64,000 nt of DNA. It comes from Avena insularis. Its lineage: Eukaryota; Streptophyta; Magnoliopsida; Poales; Poaceae. Within the stretch, counting starts at the first letter, position 1. The number at the start of each line of letters is the position of its first letter. The position numbers and the translations under genes are program-made. The stretch covers positions 464,846,740 through 464,910,739 of the forward strand of contig CM042686.1 in assembly GCA_023614405.1 (NCBI GenBank). Reading direction: 5' to 3'. Below, in pieces: positions 48,419-59,989 of this stretch. The notes beneath the pieces were generated by a model that saw nothing but the letters and a program-made list of their open reading frames with translations, did no database searches and was not told the DNA's origin.

Positions 48419-50090
48419 TGTTGGAGATATGCCCAAGAGGCAATAATAAAAGTGGTTATTATTATATCTTTGTGTTTATGATGAATGTTTGCATCCCATG
48501 CTATAATTGTATTATAAGGAAACACTAATACATGTGTGTTTTGTAAACATAAAAGAGTCCCTAGTAAGCCTCTTGTTGAACTAGCTTGTTGATTAATTGA
48601 TGATCATGGTTTCCTGATCATGGACATTGGATGTCATTATTAACAAGGTTATATCATTAGGAGAATGATGTGATGGACACACACCCATAGTAAGCGTAGC
48701 ATAAGATCAAGTCGTTAAGTTTGTATTGCTACAAGCTTTCAAATGCATAGTAACCTAATCCTTCGACCATGAGGTTATGTTAATCACCATCACCGGATGG
48801 GTACTTTGATGACATCAAACACCACTTCATAACTGGGTGGTTATAAAGGTGTCATTGGGTATTCTGAAAGTATGTGTTGAAGCGCGTGGACCAAGATTGG
48901 GATTTGTCCATCCATATGATGGATAGATATGCTCTGGGCCCTCTCGGTGGAATGTCATCTAGTTAGATTGCAAGCATGTGACTAGGTCACAAGGGATGAC
49001 ATAACATGGAATGAGTAAAGAGTACTTATCAGTAACGAGGTAGAACTAGGTATGGAGATACCGACGATCAAACCTCGGATAAGTAGAGTATCGCGTGACA
49101 AAGGGAATTGGTTTCGTATGTTAATGGTTCTATCGATCACGAAGTCATCGTTGAGTATGTGGGAGCCGTTATGGATCTCTAGATCCCGCTGATGGTTATT
49201 GATCGGAGAGGTGTCTCCATCATGTCTACATATTCACGAACCGTAGGGTGACACACTTAAGGTTTGAAGTTGTTTTAAGTAGATATTGAATGTGCGTTGG
49301 AGACCGAATGTTGTTCGGAGTCTCGGATTGGATCCGGGACATCACGAGGAGATCCGGAATTGTCCGGAGAATAAGATTCATATAATGGAGATCATTTTCT
49401 AAGTTAGGAAATGTTCCGGAGTATTTATATGGGGATTCTAGAAGGTTTCGGAATGTTCCGGAAGGTTCTAGAAGATTTTTTGGAGTTTACTTGAAAACCA
49501 AGAAAGGATAAAGGGAAACTTAAAGGGTAAGTAAGGGAAACTTGGGGGTGGGAGGACTCTCCCCCAAGCTCCCTGTCTTGGCCGCCCTAAGGGGTGGGCC
49601 TAGGGTGGGAACCCTAGGCCGCACCTCCCTCTATATATAGAGGGGTGGGCGCCACCCCTTGCCCCTCCCACTCCAAACCCTAGCCGCCTCTCCTCCTCCT
49701 TCCATCTGCTGCAGCTTAGGCGAAGCCCTGCAATTCTCTACTCCACCACCACCACCACGCCTGTCAGTGCCTGGGATTCCGTGGAGTGATCTACTACCTC
49801 CGCTGCTCATTGGAACGGGAGAGGAAGGTCTTCGACTCCGCGTGTGACCGATGAGCGCTGCCGGAGCACTTGGCCGGAAGGATCGTCTACTCGATCTTGA
49901 GATCGGCAAGTGATCGTCTACATCAACCACGAGATCTGATCTCGCACAAGGCTTTCAGATCTACAAGGATTAGTACAGATCTATCTTGTTGCACATGTCT
50001 AATAGATTAGATCTTGGCTTTTATCTAGATTAGATCTGGGTTTTGTTCGTTCTTGCAGTAGAATTTTTTTTCCATGCTACGAACCCTTCA
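48419..50090 (+). repeat. 3' LTR of the Copia element
   Basis: 1672 bp, TGTTGGAGATATGCC to GAACCCTTCA. The TATATATA box lies at about 49633. It keeps the U3 segment (about 49321-49620) that the 5' LTR has lost. Confidence 0.92.
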
Positions 50091-52352
50091 AAGGGCCCTT
50101 CATCAAGGAGACCCGTTGTCCCCATATTTGTTCCTATTATGTGCAGAAGGATTATCTAGTGTGTTGGCTCGGCAAGAGGAGGTTCGTGGCATTGAGGGTG
50201 TTAGGGTGTGCAGAAATGCACCATCGGTATCTCATTTACTTTTTGCTGATGATTCCCTAATATTGATGAAGGCAGACGTTTCTAATGCAACCTCGTTGAG
50301 ACAAGTACTATAAGAATATTGTGCAAGCTCAGGACAAATGATAAGTGAGGCAAAGTGCAGTATTTTCTTTAGCCCAAATGTTGATGTTGAGGTGAAAGCT
50401 CAAGTTTGCACCCAGCTAAATATCATGACGGAGGCAATGCCTGAAAAATACCTGGGCTTACCGAGTATGGTTGGCTTAGACAGAAGCGGCGACTTTATAT
50501 ATCTGTTGGAGAGGATCATTCAAAGGCTGCAAGGATGGAAGGAGAAACTATTATCTATGGAGGGTAAGGAAATCTTGCTAAAGGCAATTATCCAATCAAT
50601 CCCTGTGTTTGCTATGGGTGTTTTCAAGCTGCCAAAAAGCCTATGCAAGGAAATTATTGATGCTATGTCATCGTTTTGGTGGGGAGTTTCGGATGAACAA
50701 AAGAAGATTCATTGGATGGCTTGGTGGAGAATGTGCATACCTAAGAGAATGAGAGGAATGGGGTTTCGGGACCTGCATTCCTTTAATCTTGCTATGTTAG
50801 CTAAACAAGTATGGCACTTGATCACTAGACCTGATTCGCTATGCGCTCAGGTTCTGAGGTCAAAGTACTTCCCAGATGGAAATATTCTCAAGGCAGGGCC
50901 AAAGAAGGGCTCTTCGTTTACGTGGCAAAGTATTGTTGCGGGCATACAAACGTTCAGACGCGATCATATTTGGAGGGTTGGCTCCGGGGAAAAGATTAAT
51001 ATCTGGGAGGATCATTGGATTCCCAATAGTCACACAAGAAAGGTTTATACAACGAGGGGACAGTGCATTCTTCGTACTGTGAACGAGTTGATTGACCCGA
51101 TGACTGGAGAGTGGGATGAACCTCTTATACGAGATATTTTCTTGCAAGTAGATGCTGAAAGAATTTTGGGGATTCCGTTGAGCGAACACCAACAGGAGGA
51201 CTTTGTTGCCTGGCATAAAACAAAATCTTTTATGTTCTCGGTTAGATCATCTTACTATACCGAGTGGGAGCACCAGTTTGGAGCTAGAACAAGGAGATCA
51301 GATGGGCAAGGCTCGGCGAGAAACAATAAAATCTGGGAAAGAGTATGGAAACTACAAGTCCCACGGAAGATCAAGATCTTTATATGGAGGGCTTTGCATG
51401 GGGTTGTGCCGGGGATGGCTATTCTTGCTTCCAAGCACATGAATGTATCAGCACAGTGTCCGGTTTGCCAGGAAGGGGCGGAAGATATTCGACACCTTCT
51501 TTTCACATGCCGGCGTGCTCGCAAAGTTTGGAAAGCCCTGGGTCTATATAGTTTTATTGAACAATGTTTGACAGCTGAATTCTCGAGATCATCAGTGCTA
51601 GAGGATTTGATCAGCAGTCCGAAACAGAGTCGACCGGTCCTGGGTATGCTTGATCTGCGGGAATCGATCACAGTGGCTTGTTGGTACATATGGTGGCAGC
51701 GGCGAGAGATTGTCAAAGGGGAGAAAGTCACTGATCCGATCAGAACGGCCTTTGCAATCAATGCTCTAACGGCAAATTTTATACCCGCCGCATCAACATG
51801 TTCTGGTGAAAAAGAAGTCCTATGGGAGAAACCAGCTCGAGGCTGTCTAAAACTGAATATTGATGCAGCTTTTCATGTGGATGGCATGGGGGCTGTGGGT
51901 GTGGTTCTCAGAGATGATCGTGGCGAGGCTGCCCGTTGGTTCGTGTACTAAATGCCACAATGGCTGAGGCTCTAGCTTTGAAGAAGGGCTTACAATTCTT
52001 GGAAGGATTGGGAGTCTCAAAAGTGGTTATTGAATCGGATTCATTAGAACTAATCCAAGCATGCAATGCTACCACAGAAGTCTGGAGTCCCTACTCTGCT
52101 GTTTTGGCCGATTGCTTCATGATGGCTGCCAACTATGAATCTATTGAGTTCAAACACTGCCGAAGAGATGCAAATGAAGTGGCGCACCAATTAGCTAAAT
52201 TTTCATGTTCATCTAAATCTGTAGTGGATTGGGATGGTGAACCACCGGAATTTATTTTGCCATATGTAATCAGTGATGTAACTCTTTTGGCTTTGAAATA
52301 ATATTTGCCAGATGGCTTTACCCTCAAAAAAAAAAACATGGATGTTATCCAT

Positions 52353-52991
52353 TACTCAGCACCTCGTAGACGTTCTCTCTCTCCTAAAAAAAAGCACCTC
52401 GTAGATGTCGTAAGCATCAACACCACACGTTATTATATTTCCACTTCCGATCGGTAATCACCCTGGATCGCCATCCCCATGCCCACGTCACGCCACCTTC
52501 ATCATGCTCTAAACACCGGTCGATCGATCGCGCACGTTCCATACCGTCCGAGGCCGTTAGCAATCACCCTCGATCGCCAGGAAACGTATTACGTATTCCA
52601 CCATCTACTAGAACACTACTAGAAGGATATCCCACGGATAAACCTGATGATCCTCCTGTCGCCTGGGAGAGGATATCCCGCGGCATAAACCCTCGGATAT
52701 TCCTCTCCCCGCCCTCCTGAATCCGATTCGCTTCCCAACTTGCTAACCCCAACTTGACCCTCTCCCGATTTGTAGCGATCCTGTCGTTAATTAATCTCGG
52801 CGCCTCCGTAATCTCGTTCCTTTTGTATTCTCGCGTTCATTGCACGTTAATCACGGACCAGACAGCGCGCGCGTGTGTGTATATATAGCGTCGGCGTCCC
52901 CTCTCCGGCGGCTCCTCCACATCCGCAGCCAAGAAAGGGTACAAAACACCCTGCCATTGATCGTTCTTCGGCTCTGTCTCGTGTGCATATT
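52353..52991 (+). promoter_or_regulatory. Promoter and 5' UTR of the GDPD gene
   Basis: A TATATATA box lies at 52880-52887, about 105 bases before the ATG. Three GNATATNC sites (GGATATCC at 52625-52632, GGATATCC at 52671-52678, GGATATTC at 52695-52702) match the P1BS element bound by PHR1-type phosphate-starvation regulators. The first two lie in a tandem duplication of about 46 bp. The promoter directly adjoins the LINE tail. Confidence 0.65.
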
Positions 52992-55204
52992 ATGGCCGTC
53001 CAGCTCAAGGCCGCGCGCGTCGCCGCCGTGCCGGACATCGCCGCGCAGCTCGACCTCGCCTCCGCCTGCATCAACGGTACGTGCACCCGCGCGCGCGGAC
53101 ACGCGACTGTAATGCGTGCGCGATCGCACGACGCCCTGTGTTGAATTGAATTGTCTCTGCTCGTGCAGGGGCCGAGTCGGTTATGGCGAGGGACGCGGTG
53201 GCGCCGGCTGCTGCGGCGAGGGCGCCGCTGGTGGTGATCGGCCACCGCGGGAAGGGGATGAACGCCCTGGCGTCGCCCGACGAGCGGCTGCGGGAGGTGA
53301 AGGAGAACTCGATCCGGTCGTTCAACGAGGCCGCGCGCGTCGCCGGCGTCGGCTACGTCGAGTTCGACGTCCAGGTATGTAAATTACACTTGCCAACGAT
53401 CGACCCGTTAATAGTAGCTCACGCCTGTAGTACAGCTTAGCCTGTGTCGAGTCTCGAGTTCTGGTTCGCGAGTGGTGACGTGTACACCTCGGTCGGTTCG
53501 ATCGGCGGTGGCCGGTGGGTTCCAGGGAAAGCTCCAAGTTTAGTGTGGCACACCTGGCGCGCATGCATGACGTGTCGGGCAGGCCCAAATTCTTGTCCAA
53601 AGTTGACCCCGCTGCAATAGTCTGGACGTCTGATGCGCATCAGGCAGGCGTAGGAGGAGAGAATTTCATATGATACTCCTTCTGCGCTCAAAATCAAAGT
53701 ACAGTTCCTCAAATTATGATCGACTTTTCCATGCGTGCGTGTGGGTCGCTACATTTTCTGCCAACAGGTGCAGCTATGACGGACGGTGATTATAAGGTGA
53801 ACTTCCATTATTTTTTCAGGTGACCAAAGACGGGTGCCCGGTCATCTTCCACGACGACTTCATCTTCACCGAACAAGATGTAAGTTCCCAACTTCTGACC
53901 AACGTTTCACTGCACAAACAATGAAGCACGCACGCACTCAATCTCGATGCAGTGTCTCACAAAACCCTGACCAAAATTTTCAGGGCAAGATCTCCGAGCA
54001 GCGCATGACCGATCTTCGATTGGACGAGTTCCTCTCCTACGGCCCTCAAAAGGATCAGGCCAAGGTATTTATTACACGGAAGAATTACCCCAAGACTGCA
54101 ATAATCCATATATATGTATGAATCCAACAATCCTCTAAGTACTCCGTGGATTCAGGTCGGGAGGCCATTGCTCCGGAAGCTCAAGGACGGCAGGATTATC
54201 GGATGGGACGTGCGGTCCGACGACGCGTTCTGCACGCTGCGGGAGGCCTTCGAGGACGTCGACGCACGTGTCGGGTTCAACGTCGAGCTCAAGTTCGACG
54301 ACGACCTCGTGTACCAGGAGGAGGAGCTCACCGGCGTCCTGCACGCCATCCTCAAGGCATGGGCATGGAACAAGCTTGCTAGCCTTCTTGCTGCAGCATT
54401 CTGAAGATACATTTTGAACTGACATCCGCGGTGCGTTGCTTTCGTTCAGGTTGTTTTTGAGCATGCCAAGGACAGGCCAGTCATTTTCTCCAGCTTCCAG
54501 CCCGATGCCGCGCTGCTCATGCGGAAACTGCAAGATCAGTACCCGGTAAGCAGAACGAATCACCACTAGCCCCTAGCACTGAGGCTTTGAATTGTTCAGA
54601 ATGCAAGTTTTCGGAAACTGAACAGTGACTGGCCTGCCAAGTGCCAAAGTAACCGTGCGATTTTTCTGAATCAGGTGTACTTCCTGACCAACGGAGGGAC
54701 GCAGATCTACGCCGACGCCAGGCGGAACTCGCTGGAGGAGGCCGTTAGGCTGTGCCGCGCCGGCGGCCTGCAGGGGATCGTGTCGGAGGCCAGGGCGGTG
54801 TTCCGGCACCCGTCGGCGGTAGCCATGGTCAAGGAGGCCGGCCTCTCCCTGCTCACCTACGGGACGCTAAAGTAATTTTGACGCCCTCGCTCCTCGCTAA
54901 GCCTAGCAGCTCCGTGTGTTTCTGTCGGTAATTGATGATCTGATATTTTTGCTGCAGCAATGTGCCGGAGGCGGTGTACATGCAGCACTTGATTGGGCTG
55001 GACGGGGTGATCGTCGACCTGGTGCAGGAGATCACCGACGCCGTGTCGGAGTTCGCTGCGGTGGTCGCCCCGGTGCCTGGTCACGAAGACGGTCAAGTCG
55101 GCAGGTTGGAATTGGATAGGGCGGCGCCGGCGAAGACGACGCCGTACTTCTCGCAGCGGGAGATCTCCTTCTTGCTGAGGCTCATACCGGAGCTGGTGCA
55201 GTAG
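52992..55204 (+). CDS. GDPD: Glycerophosphodiester phosphodiesterase (GDPD1/2/3-like)
   Basis: Eight exons: 52992-53076, 53169-53374, 53820-53879, 53984-54064, 54156-54356, 54450-54545, 54675-54871 and 54958-55204; phases agree and give 390 aa. The enzyme hydrolyses glycerophosphodiesters to glycerol-3-phosphate and an alcohol, recycling phosphate from membrane lipids. GDPD motifs: GHRG with His54, EFDVQ (Glu93, Asp95), IFHDDF with His108, NVELK with Glu188, then FSSFQPDAALL, FLTNGG and VDLVQEIT. The ending LLRLIPELVQ matches the Arabidopsis GDPD1-3 group. The N-terminus of about 38 residues is Ala-rich; plastid targeting is possible but not proven. Intron 5 starts with GC instead of GT. The upstream P1BS cluster suggests induction under phosphate starvation. 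The gene looks intact. Confidence 0.92.
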
Positions 55205-55621
55205 CGCGTATCGTTGACGCCAGCCAGTATCATCGACTGTTCTGTTTGCGCCCGTGTAGATTTGACTAACCTTTGACCACACCGAACTGAAGCCCCAGGC
55301 ATGGCCGCCGCCGCATTGAATGTTTCAGCTGTTTTTTTTTTGTCCAAGTCTAATTATATCTGATTGACACTTGTACGCCCATCCGAGTTCATGGAATTTA
55401 GGACTTAGAATTTTGTTTTGGCAAGCAGGTGTGACCTTGTGTTTTCACACGTTCATTGCATTTCTCCTGCCTGTAGTAGTTAGAGGATTGGGATTATTCG
55501 TCAGTTCAGTGTTGGCATCCCTGTCGATCTAGTGTCCATATGCATTCCCATAGAAGTGGTGTATGTCAAATTGTTCGTCGGTTCAATGTTGCAGTAGTTT
55601 GCATCGAGAAAACAATTGCAA
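55205..55621 (+). other. 3' UTR/downstream region of the GDPD gene
   Basis: T-rich noncoding DNA after the TAG at 55202-55204. No element recognised before the LINE fragment. Confidence 0.5.
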
Positions 55622-55960
55622 TATTTGTTCATCTCAGCATTGTTTGTCAAGGTTGTGGCGAACAGTACTCTGAATTCATCTTTGCGCCAACTGATAGTAC
55701 CAGGGGCGGTATTCTGCTAGCGTGGAAACCCTCTGAATTCCAGTTGCTCTCACAATTCACCACCCCTTTCGATTGCTGCTCACGACACCATGCAAGGCCC
55801 AACCCCCTCTGAACTTGATCACCATTTACGGGCCGCAAAGTGCGGACAAGATGACCTTCCTTCAATCAGTAAAGAGAAGAATTGCAGCCCAAAACAACAA
55901 CCATCAGTGCAGGGGACTTCAGCTTGATCGTGCAGGCGTCCGACAAAAACAATAGGAGGC
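55622..55960 (+). pseudogene. LINE endonuclease fragment
   Basis: Two frames carry remnants of an L1-type endonuclease: FAPTDSTRGGILLAWK (about 55680-55730) and NLITIYGPQSADKMTFLQSV (about 55813-55872), with a frameshift between them near 55790. Neither ORF1, RT nor a poly-A tail is present. A different lineage from the LINE at 38633, since its motifs differ. Confidence 0.7.
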
Positions 55961-56516
55961 TTGCTTCGGTGTCCCCCCCTCCACCGCAACTTTGAGATAA
56001 GTGGGCGACTGGGTTCACGGGTGGGTAGTGGGCGAGCCTTAGTCAGATCCAAGCCCGCGTATTACCCCGCATGTAGCTGTATTCGAATACGATTCGGAGG
56101 AGGTATGTACGGGTCGTAGGCATAGAAAAAAAAGGTGTTGAGCCCACTTCTGTTAATCCCATTCCACGTTAATCTGATCCGATCGCATAGCTGACGCGAT
56201 CTCCATTGCGCTGGACTGTGCGTCGATCCACATCGAGAGCCGGAACCCTAAGTCGGTTGCGACGACCGGCGCAATATCGCTGTCGCAGCTTCCACATTAG
56301 ATCGAAGACGATCAGTCCCGTATCGGAAGTGGCCTCAAACCGCCTGCTAGGGTTTGGAGTCGTCCGTGACGAGCCCTCCTCAACCAATTGTTTCTAGTGT
56401 GTTCTTTCTCTGCGATCTCCGTGGTGTTCTTGAGAGGTAATTCCGTCACCCATATTGTTGATCACATGTAGTATAAAATGTTTCGATTACGGTTAATGGT
56501 TCGTACTGATATAGAT
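55961..56516. other. Noncoding DNA upstream of the MULE-type gene
   Basis: GC-rich, no coding evidence. It may hold the 5' UTR or a terminal inverted repeat of a Mutator-like element, but no partner repeat was found in the window. Confidence 0.4.
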
Positions 56517-59430
56517 ATGGCGGACAGTAGTAGTGGTTCCAGTAGGATGGAGATAAATGCTGGGAACGCTAACAATGAGGATTATGATAGTTCGGAACAT
56601 GAGATGTTACCTCCTGAAGACGGGCATATGAATGTAAATGATGGTGATGATGCCTCGGACGATAATGTGAGTGAACCTCCAATTTATGCGATGCAATTTT
56701 TATTATGACGCCCTAGAATTTTTTATTTTAAATATAGTTGTTTTTAACATGTGTAGATTGAGATTGATGCTGATGAGCAGATCGAGTCTGAGGTATTGGA
56801 CAGTGAATACATAGACACGGTATGTAGATAACAATTGAAAATTGCTAGCATATGCACTAAATAAACTGATGACAGTGTAACTAACTATTGTCTTCATATT
56901 TTATTTGTTCAGTTAATAATTGGTAGCGATAATACATATGACTACTATGGTGAATTAGATTTGGTGACAGTTGAAGGATTATGCTCGATAAATATAAGTG
57001 AGGTATGCCATTTATGTTTTATAAGCATGGGATATAACCAACAGGAGCAATGTACTCATACTATGTGTGTCGTTGTTCTGAATTTGTAGGTGACATCAGA
57101 TGATCCTAAAGACAAAGAATATAAGGTTGACTGTGACAAAGATATTGGTCACCCCGGAGATGAGCGAGAGAAGTATTGAAAGACAAAGGATATGGCATTT
57201 CGTTCTAAAACTACGGCATATGTTTTCTACAACTCCTATGCTAGAGACCATGGTTTCAGCATTAGGAAGGGCAGGTCCAAGATCAGCAAACGTGCATCAC
57301 AAGATGTAGTGAGGAGGACATTTGTATGTTCTAGGAAAGGGAAACGGCTGAAGAAGTACTTGCCTTTGGAGGGGCGAAAATATAGGCCAAGAGTAGAATC
57401 CCGATGTGGATGCACAGCGCAACTGACCGTGAAGCTAGATAGATCTACATGTGTATAGCGCGTTAGAAATTTTGATGACGGCCACAATCATTTGTTGGCT
57501 TGACCAAACGAGGTGCCGTTTCTTTGGTCACACAGGAAGATCAAAGATTTCCAGAGAGCAGAAATATTAGCAATGGCAGCTTCTGAGATTAGAAAACACA
57601 TGATCATGAGTTCCTTTATCATCAAGTATGGTCGGTATAGTTTCGTTGGATTTATGAGGAGGGATTTGTATAACCTGTGCGCAAGGGAGAAGAGGAAGCT
57701 TCTTTCAAGTGGTGATGCTGCCACGGCCATTGGAATTATGGAGAGCAGGAAGAAGAAGGACCCTGACTTTTTTTTTTGATCATGAACTTGATGATAAGGG
57801 ACGTTTGAAATGTTTGTTCTGGTGCGATTCTCAGTCGCGTATGGACTATAAGGATTATGGTGACATGTTGGTGTTTGACAGCACATACAAGATGAACCGA
57901 TATGGTATGCCATTTGTTCCATTTGTCGGCTTGAACAATCACCAAAAGACTACGGTATTTGGTTGTGCCATCATATCAGACAAGACTGAACATACATATT
58001 CTTGGTTACTGTGTACATTTATGAGAGCAATGTATCAGAAGAGGCTGAAGTCTGTAATCACAGATGCATATGCTACGATGATAAGAGCGATCCAAAATGT
58101 ATTACCGGATGTGTGGCACCGTATATGTATATGGCACATTGAAAAGAACATGAGCAAGCACCTAAGTCCCAAATCATTGCCGGAGTTTCGGTCTCTATTA
58201 TATTACACCGCTACGGAGGCCAAATTTGAGGAGGGATGGCACACATATGTTAGGAAATGGCAGACGGATAAGACAAAAACTTGGCTAAGGAGAATGTATA
58301 AGAAGAAGAAAATGTGGACGGCCGCGTACCTAGCAGATGGATTCTGGCTAGGTATGAAAAGCAACCAGCGGAGTGAAATTCTAAACTCGTGCCTTTATCT
58401 TCACCTTGATTACGGGATGACACTTGTGGATTTAATTGTGCACTACGAGAATGCTATTGTCTGTTTGCGGGAGAAGGAGGCACAAGATGATTGCACGTCT
58501 TCACAGACTATGCCGATGACAGTGACTAAATGGCCGGAAATTGAGAGAGCAGCAGCCAGCACCTTCACAGCAGCAAATTTTTCTATTGTACGAGAGGAGC
58601 TGTGTAATATTGACGGTATGGTGCTAGTCGAAAAAAGTGAGGGTGAAGAATCAGCAAGGTTCCTTGTTGCATGGAGAAATAACCGGCGCAACCAATTTAT
58701 TGTCGAGTATACAGCAAGCAATTCGGAGCAAAGTATAAAATGCACATGCCGAAGGATGCTCCGCAGGGGCATCCCTTGTAAGCATATACTATTTGTGTTG
58801 ACGGAATTAAAATTGGTTGACCTGCCAAGGTGCATAGTTCTTCCACGATTTTCAAAAGATGCGAGACGTGGGCTGCCGGCGAGGCGTAATAGCGATATGT
58901 TTGGTTGGGGATTTTCTGGAGAAGAGGAGCGAAAAAGGTATACCGAGCTCAGTGTGCTAGAGTAGGAAGCTTTACATGTCGCATGCAATGACCCAGATTT
59001 GTACAATCAATTAAAGGCAAGCCTGCAGGACATATCATCAAAGCGACAGTCTTATGATACAAGAGCGCGTGGTCCCAGAAAATCCGTTGATTATGATGCA
59101 GGGGTGAGTTCTACGAAAGCACCATTAGTTGGTGATCCTGTTAAAGTTAACACAAAAGGTGCTCGTAAGGAAAACAAGGAACATAAGAACGCTCTTGTTA
59201 GTAAAAATGGAAGATCACTTGCGTATGACGAGAAAAGGAGGTTAAATCGGTGCAGCGTTTGCAAACTGCCAGGTCACAATAAAAAAAGCGTCAAATGCAA
59301 ACACCATCCTAGGTAATTCACTTTGCATGTCGTTACCTCATGTCATGTCATGAATTAGTCGTTAATTAATTTTATTGTTGTCATGTGCAGACATATTGCA
59401 GAAATGTTGGTCCGGAGGGAAGAACAGTAA
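56517..59430 (+). pseudogene. FAR1/MULE-type transposase gene, degenerate
   Basis: Exons inferred at 56517-56666, 56763-56819, 56913-57002, 57090-59312 and 59391-59430, all GT-AG and in phase. An acidic N-terminus is followed by a FAR1-type DNA-binding zinc finger (AYVFYNSYARDHGFSIRKG, CSRKGKR, RCGCTAQL, HNHLLA). Then comes the MULE transposase core (VFDSTYKMNRYGMPF, ITDAYATM, CIWHIEKN), a SWIM finger (CTCRRMLRRGIPCKH) and a C-terminal knuckle CSVCKLPGHNKKSVKC. Breaks: TGA 57177-57179, TAG 57456-57458, TGA 57501-57503, TAG 58963-58965, and one extra T in a ten-T run (57768-57777). FAR1-family host regulators share these domains, but the breaks and neighbours favour a transposon. An ATG in frame also occurs at 56478. 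Confidence 0.85.
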
Positions 59431-59989
59431 ATTAATGGAAGTGAAGAGCTGGAACCGTTTGCACCATGTTACTCCGGAAGTGGATGTACTGTACTGTTTC
59501 TTAATAGCGCTAGAATGATTCTTATAGTTTTGAAGAAGATGTTTGCATTTAAATATCGACGGATATTTTTTTACTGTGCGTGTTAAGTTAGTTAATGACG
59601 GAAATTATTTACTGTGCGTGTTGAGTCAATCACGGATATTTATCTTCTTCTGATGAGCAAATATTGGCCTTTGTTGTAGAATGGAGTTTAAATTCTGATA
59701 TATTTCTTGTACTTTTTAGCACTGACTAGAAGATAGATGAGTAAATTGCAAGAATCTACGACAACTAAGGCTAGATCTTCAAAAAACTATGACTTTTGGT
59801 GTTTGCTTCAAAAAACTATAACTTTTGGGGCTAATGACTTCGAAGGACTACAATTATTGTAGATTCAACAAAGCAACAATATATACTTGTCCAATAGTAC
59901 TGGATAGATAATAAAATGACAAGACAAAGTACTAAAACATTTCTTGTCCAACATTACCTAATACAAACTAAAATTTCATCTAAATATCA
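59431..59989. other. Spacer between MULE-type and GRF genes (tail to tail)
   Basis: AT-rich, with no reading frame of note. It holds the 3' ends of both convergent genes. No inverted repeat boundary was seen. Confidence 0.5.

Larger units (their letters stand above)
41830..50090 (+). mobile_element. Ty1/Copia element (BARE1/WIS/Angela-like)
   Basis: An 8261-bp element inside the LINE reverse transcriptase. Flanks are AAAGG (41825-41829) and AAGGG (50091-50095), a 5-bp duplication with one substitution. LTRs begin TGTTGGAGATATGCCC and end in CA. PBS, PPT and a full polyprotein region in the order gag-protease-integrase-RT-RNase H are present, which defines Copia. The LTR start is close to the Triticeae BARE1/WIS/Angela group; the family name is inference. 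Confidence 0.93.
39927..52301 (+). pseudogene. LINE ORF2 (endonuclease, RT, RNase H), broken and split
   Basis: Coding parts are 39927-41829 and 50096-52301. Domains: apurinic-like endonuclease (WNCRGL, SETHL, GDLND, SDHRPI); reverse transcriptase ([49 protein letters not shown]); a zinc motif CPVCQEGAEDIRHLLFTC; and a C-terminal plant-type RNase H (NIDAAFH, ESDSLELI, HCRRDANEVAHQLA). Stops are at 40368-40370, 41487-41489, 41511-41513 and 50311-50313, and a frameshift lies near 51930 inside RNase H. When the Copia insertion and its duplicated bases are ignored, the RT frame continues exactly (PTK then ALHQGDPLSPYLF). It is non-functional. Confidence 0.9.
38633..52336 (+). mobile_element. L1-clade LINE, split by a Copia element
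   Basis: The element carries ORF1 and ORF2 and ends with an A run (52326-52336). An 18-bp target duplication AACATG(A/G)ATGTTATCCAT flanks it (38615-38632 and 52335-52352) with one mismatch, supporting full-length target-primed insertion. Without the Copia element it is about 5.4 kb. The duplication shares two As with the tail. Confidence 0.9.

Noticed and set aside
52865..52890. Microsatellite GCGCGC/GTGTGT/TATATA as a separate repeat
   Set aside because: Too short; the TATATATA part is better read as the TATA box of the GDPD gene.
56517..59430. Functional FAR1-related host transcription factor
   Set aside because: Four in-frame stops and a frameshift, and transposon-type neighbours, make an intact host gene unlikely.
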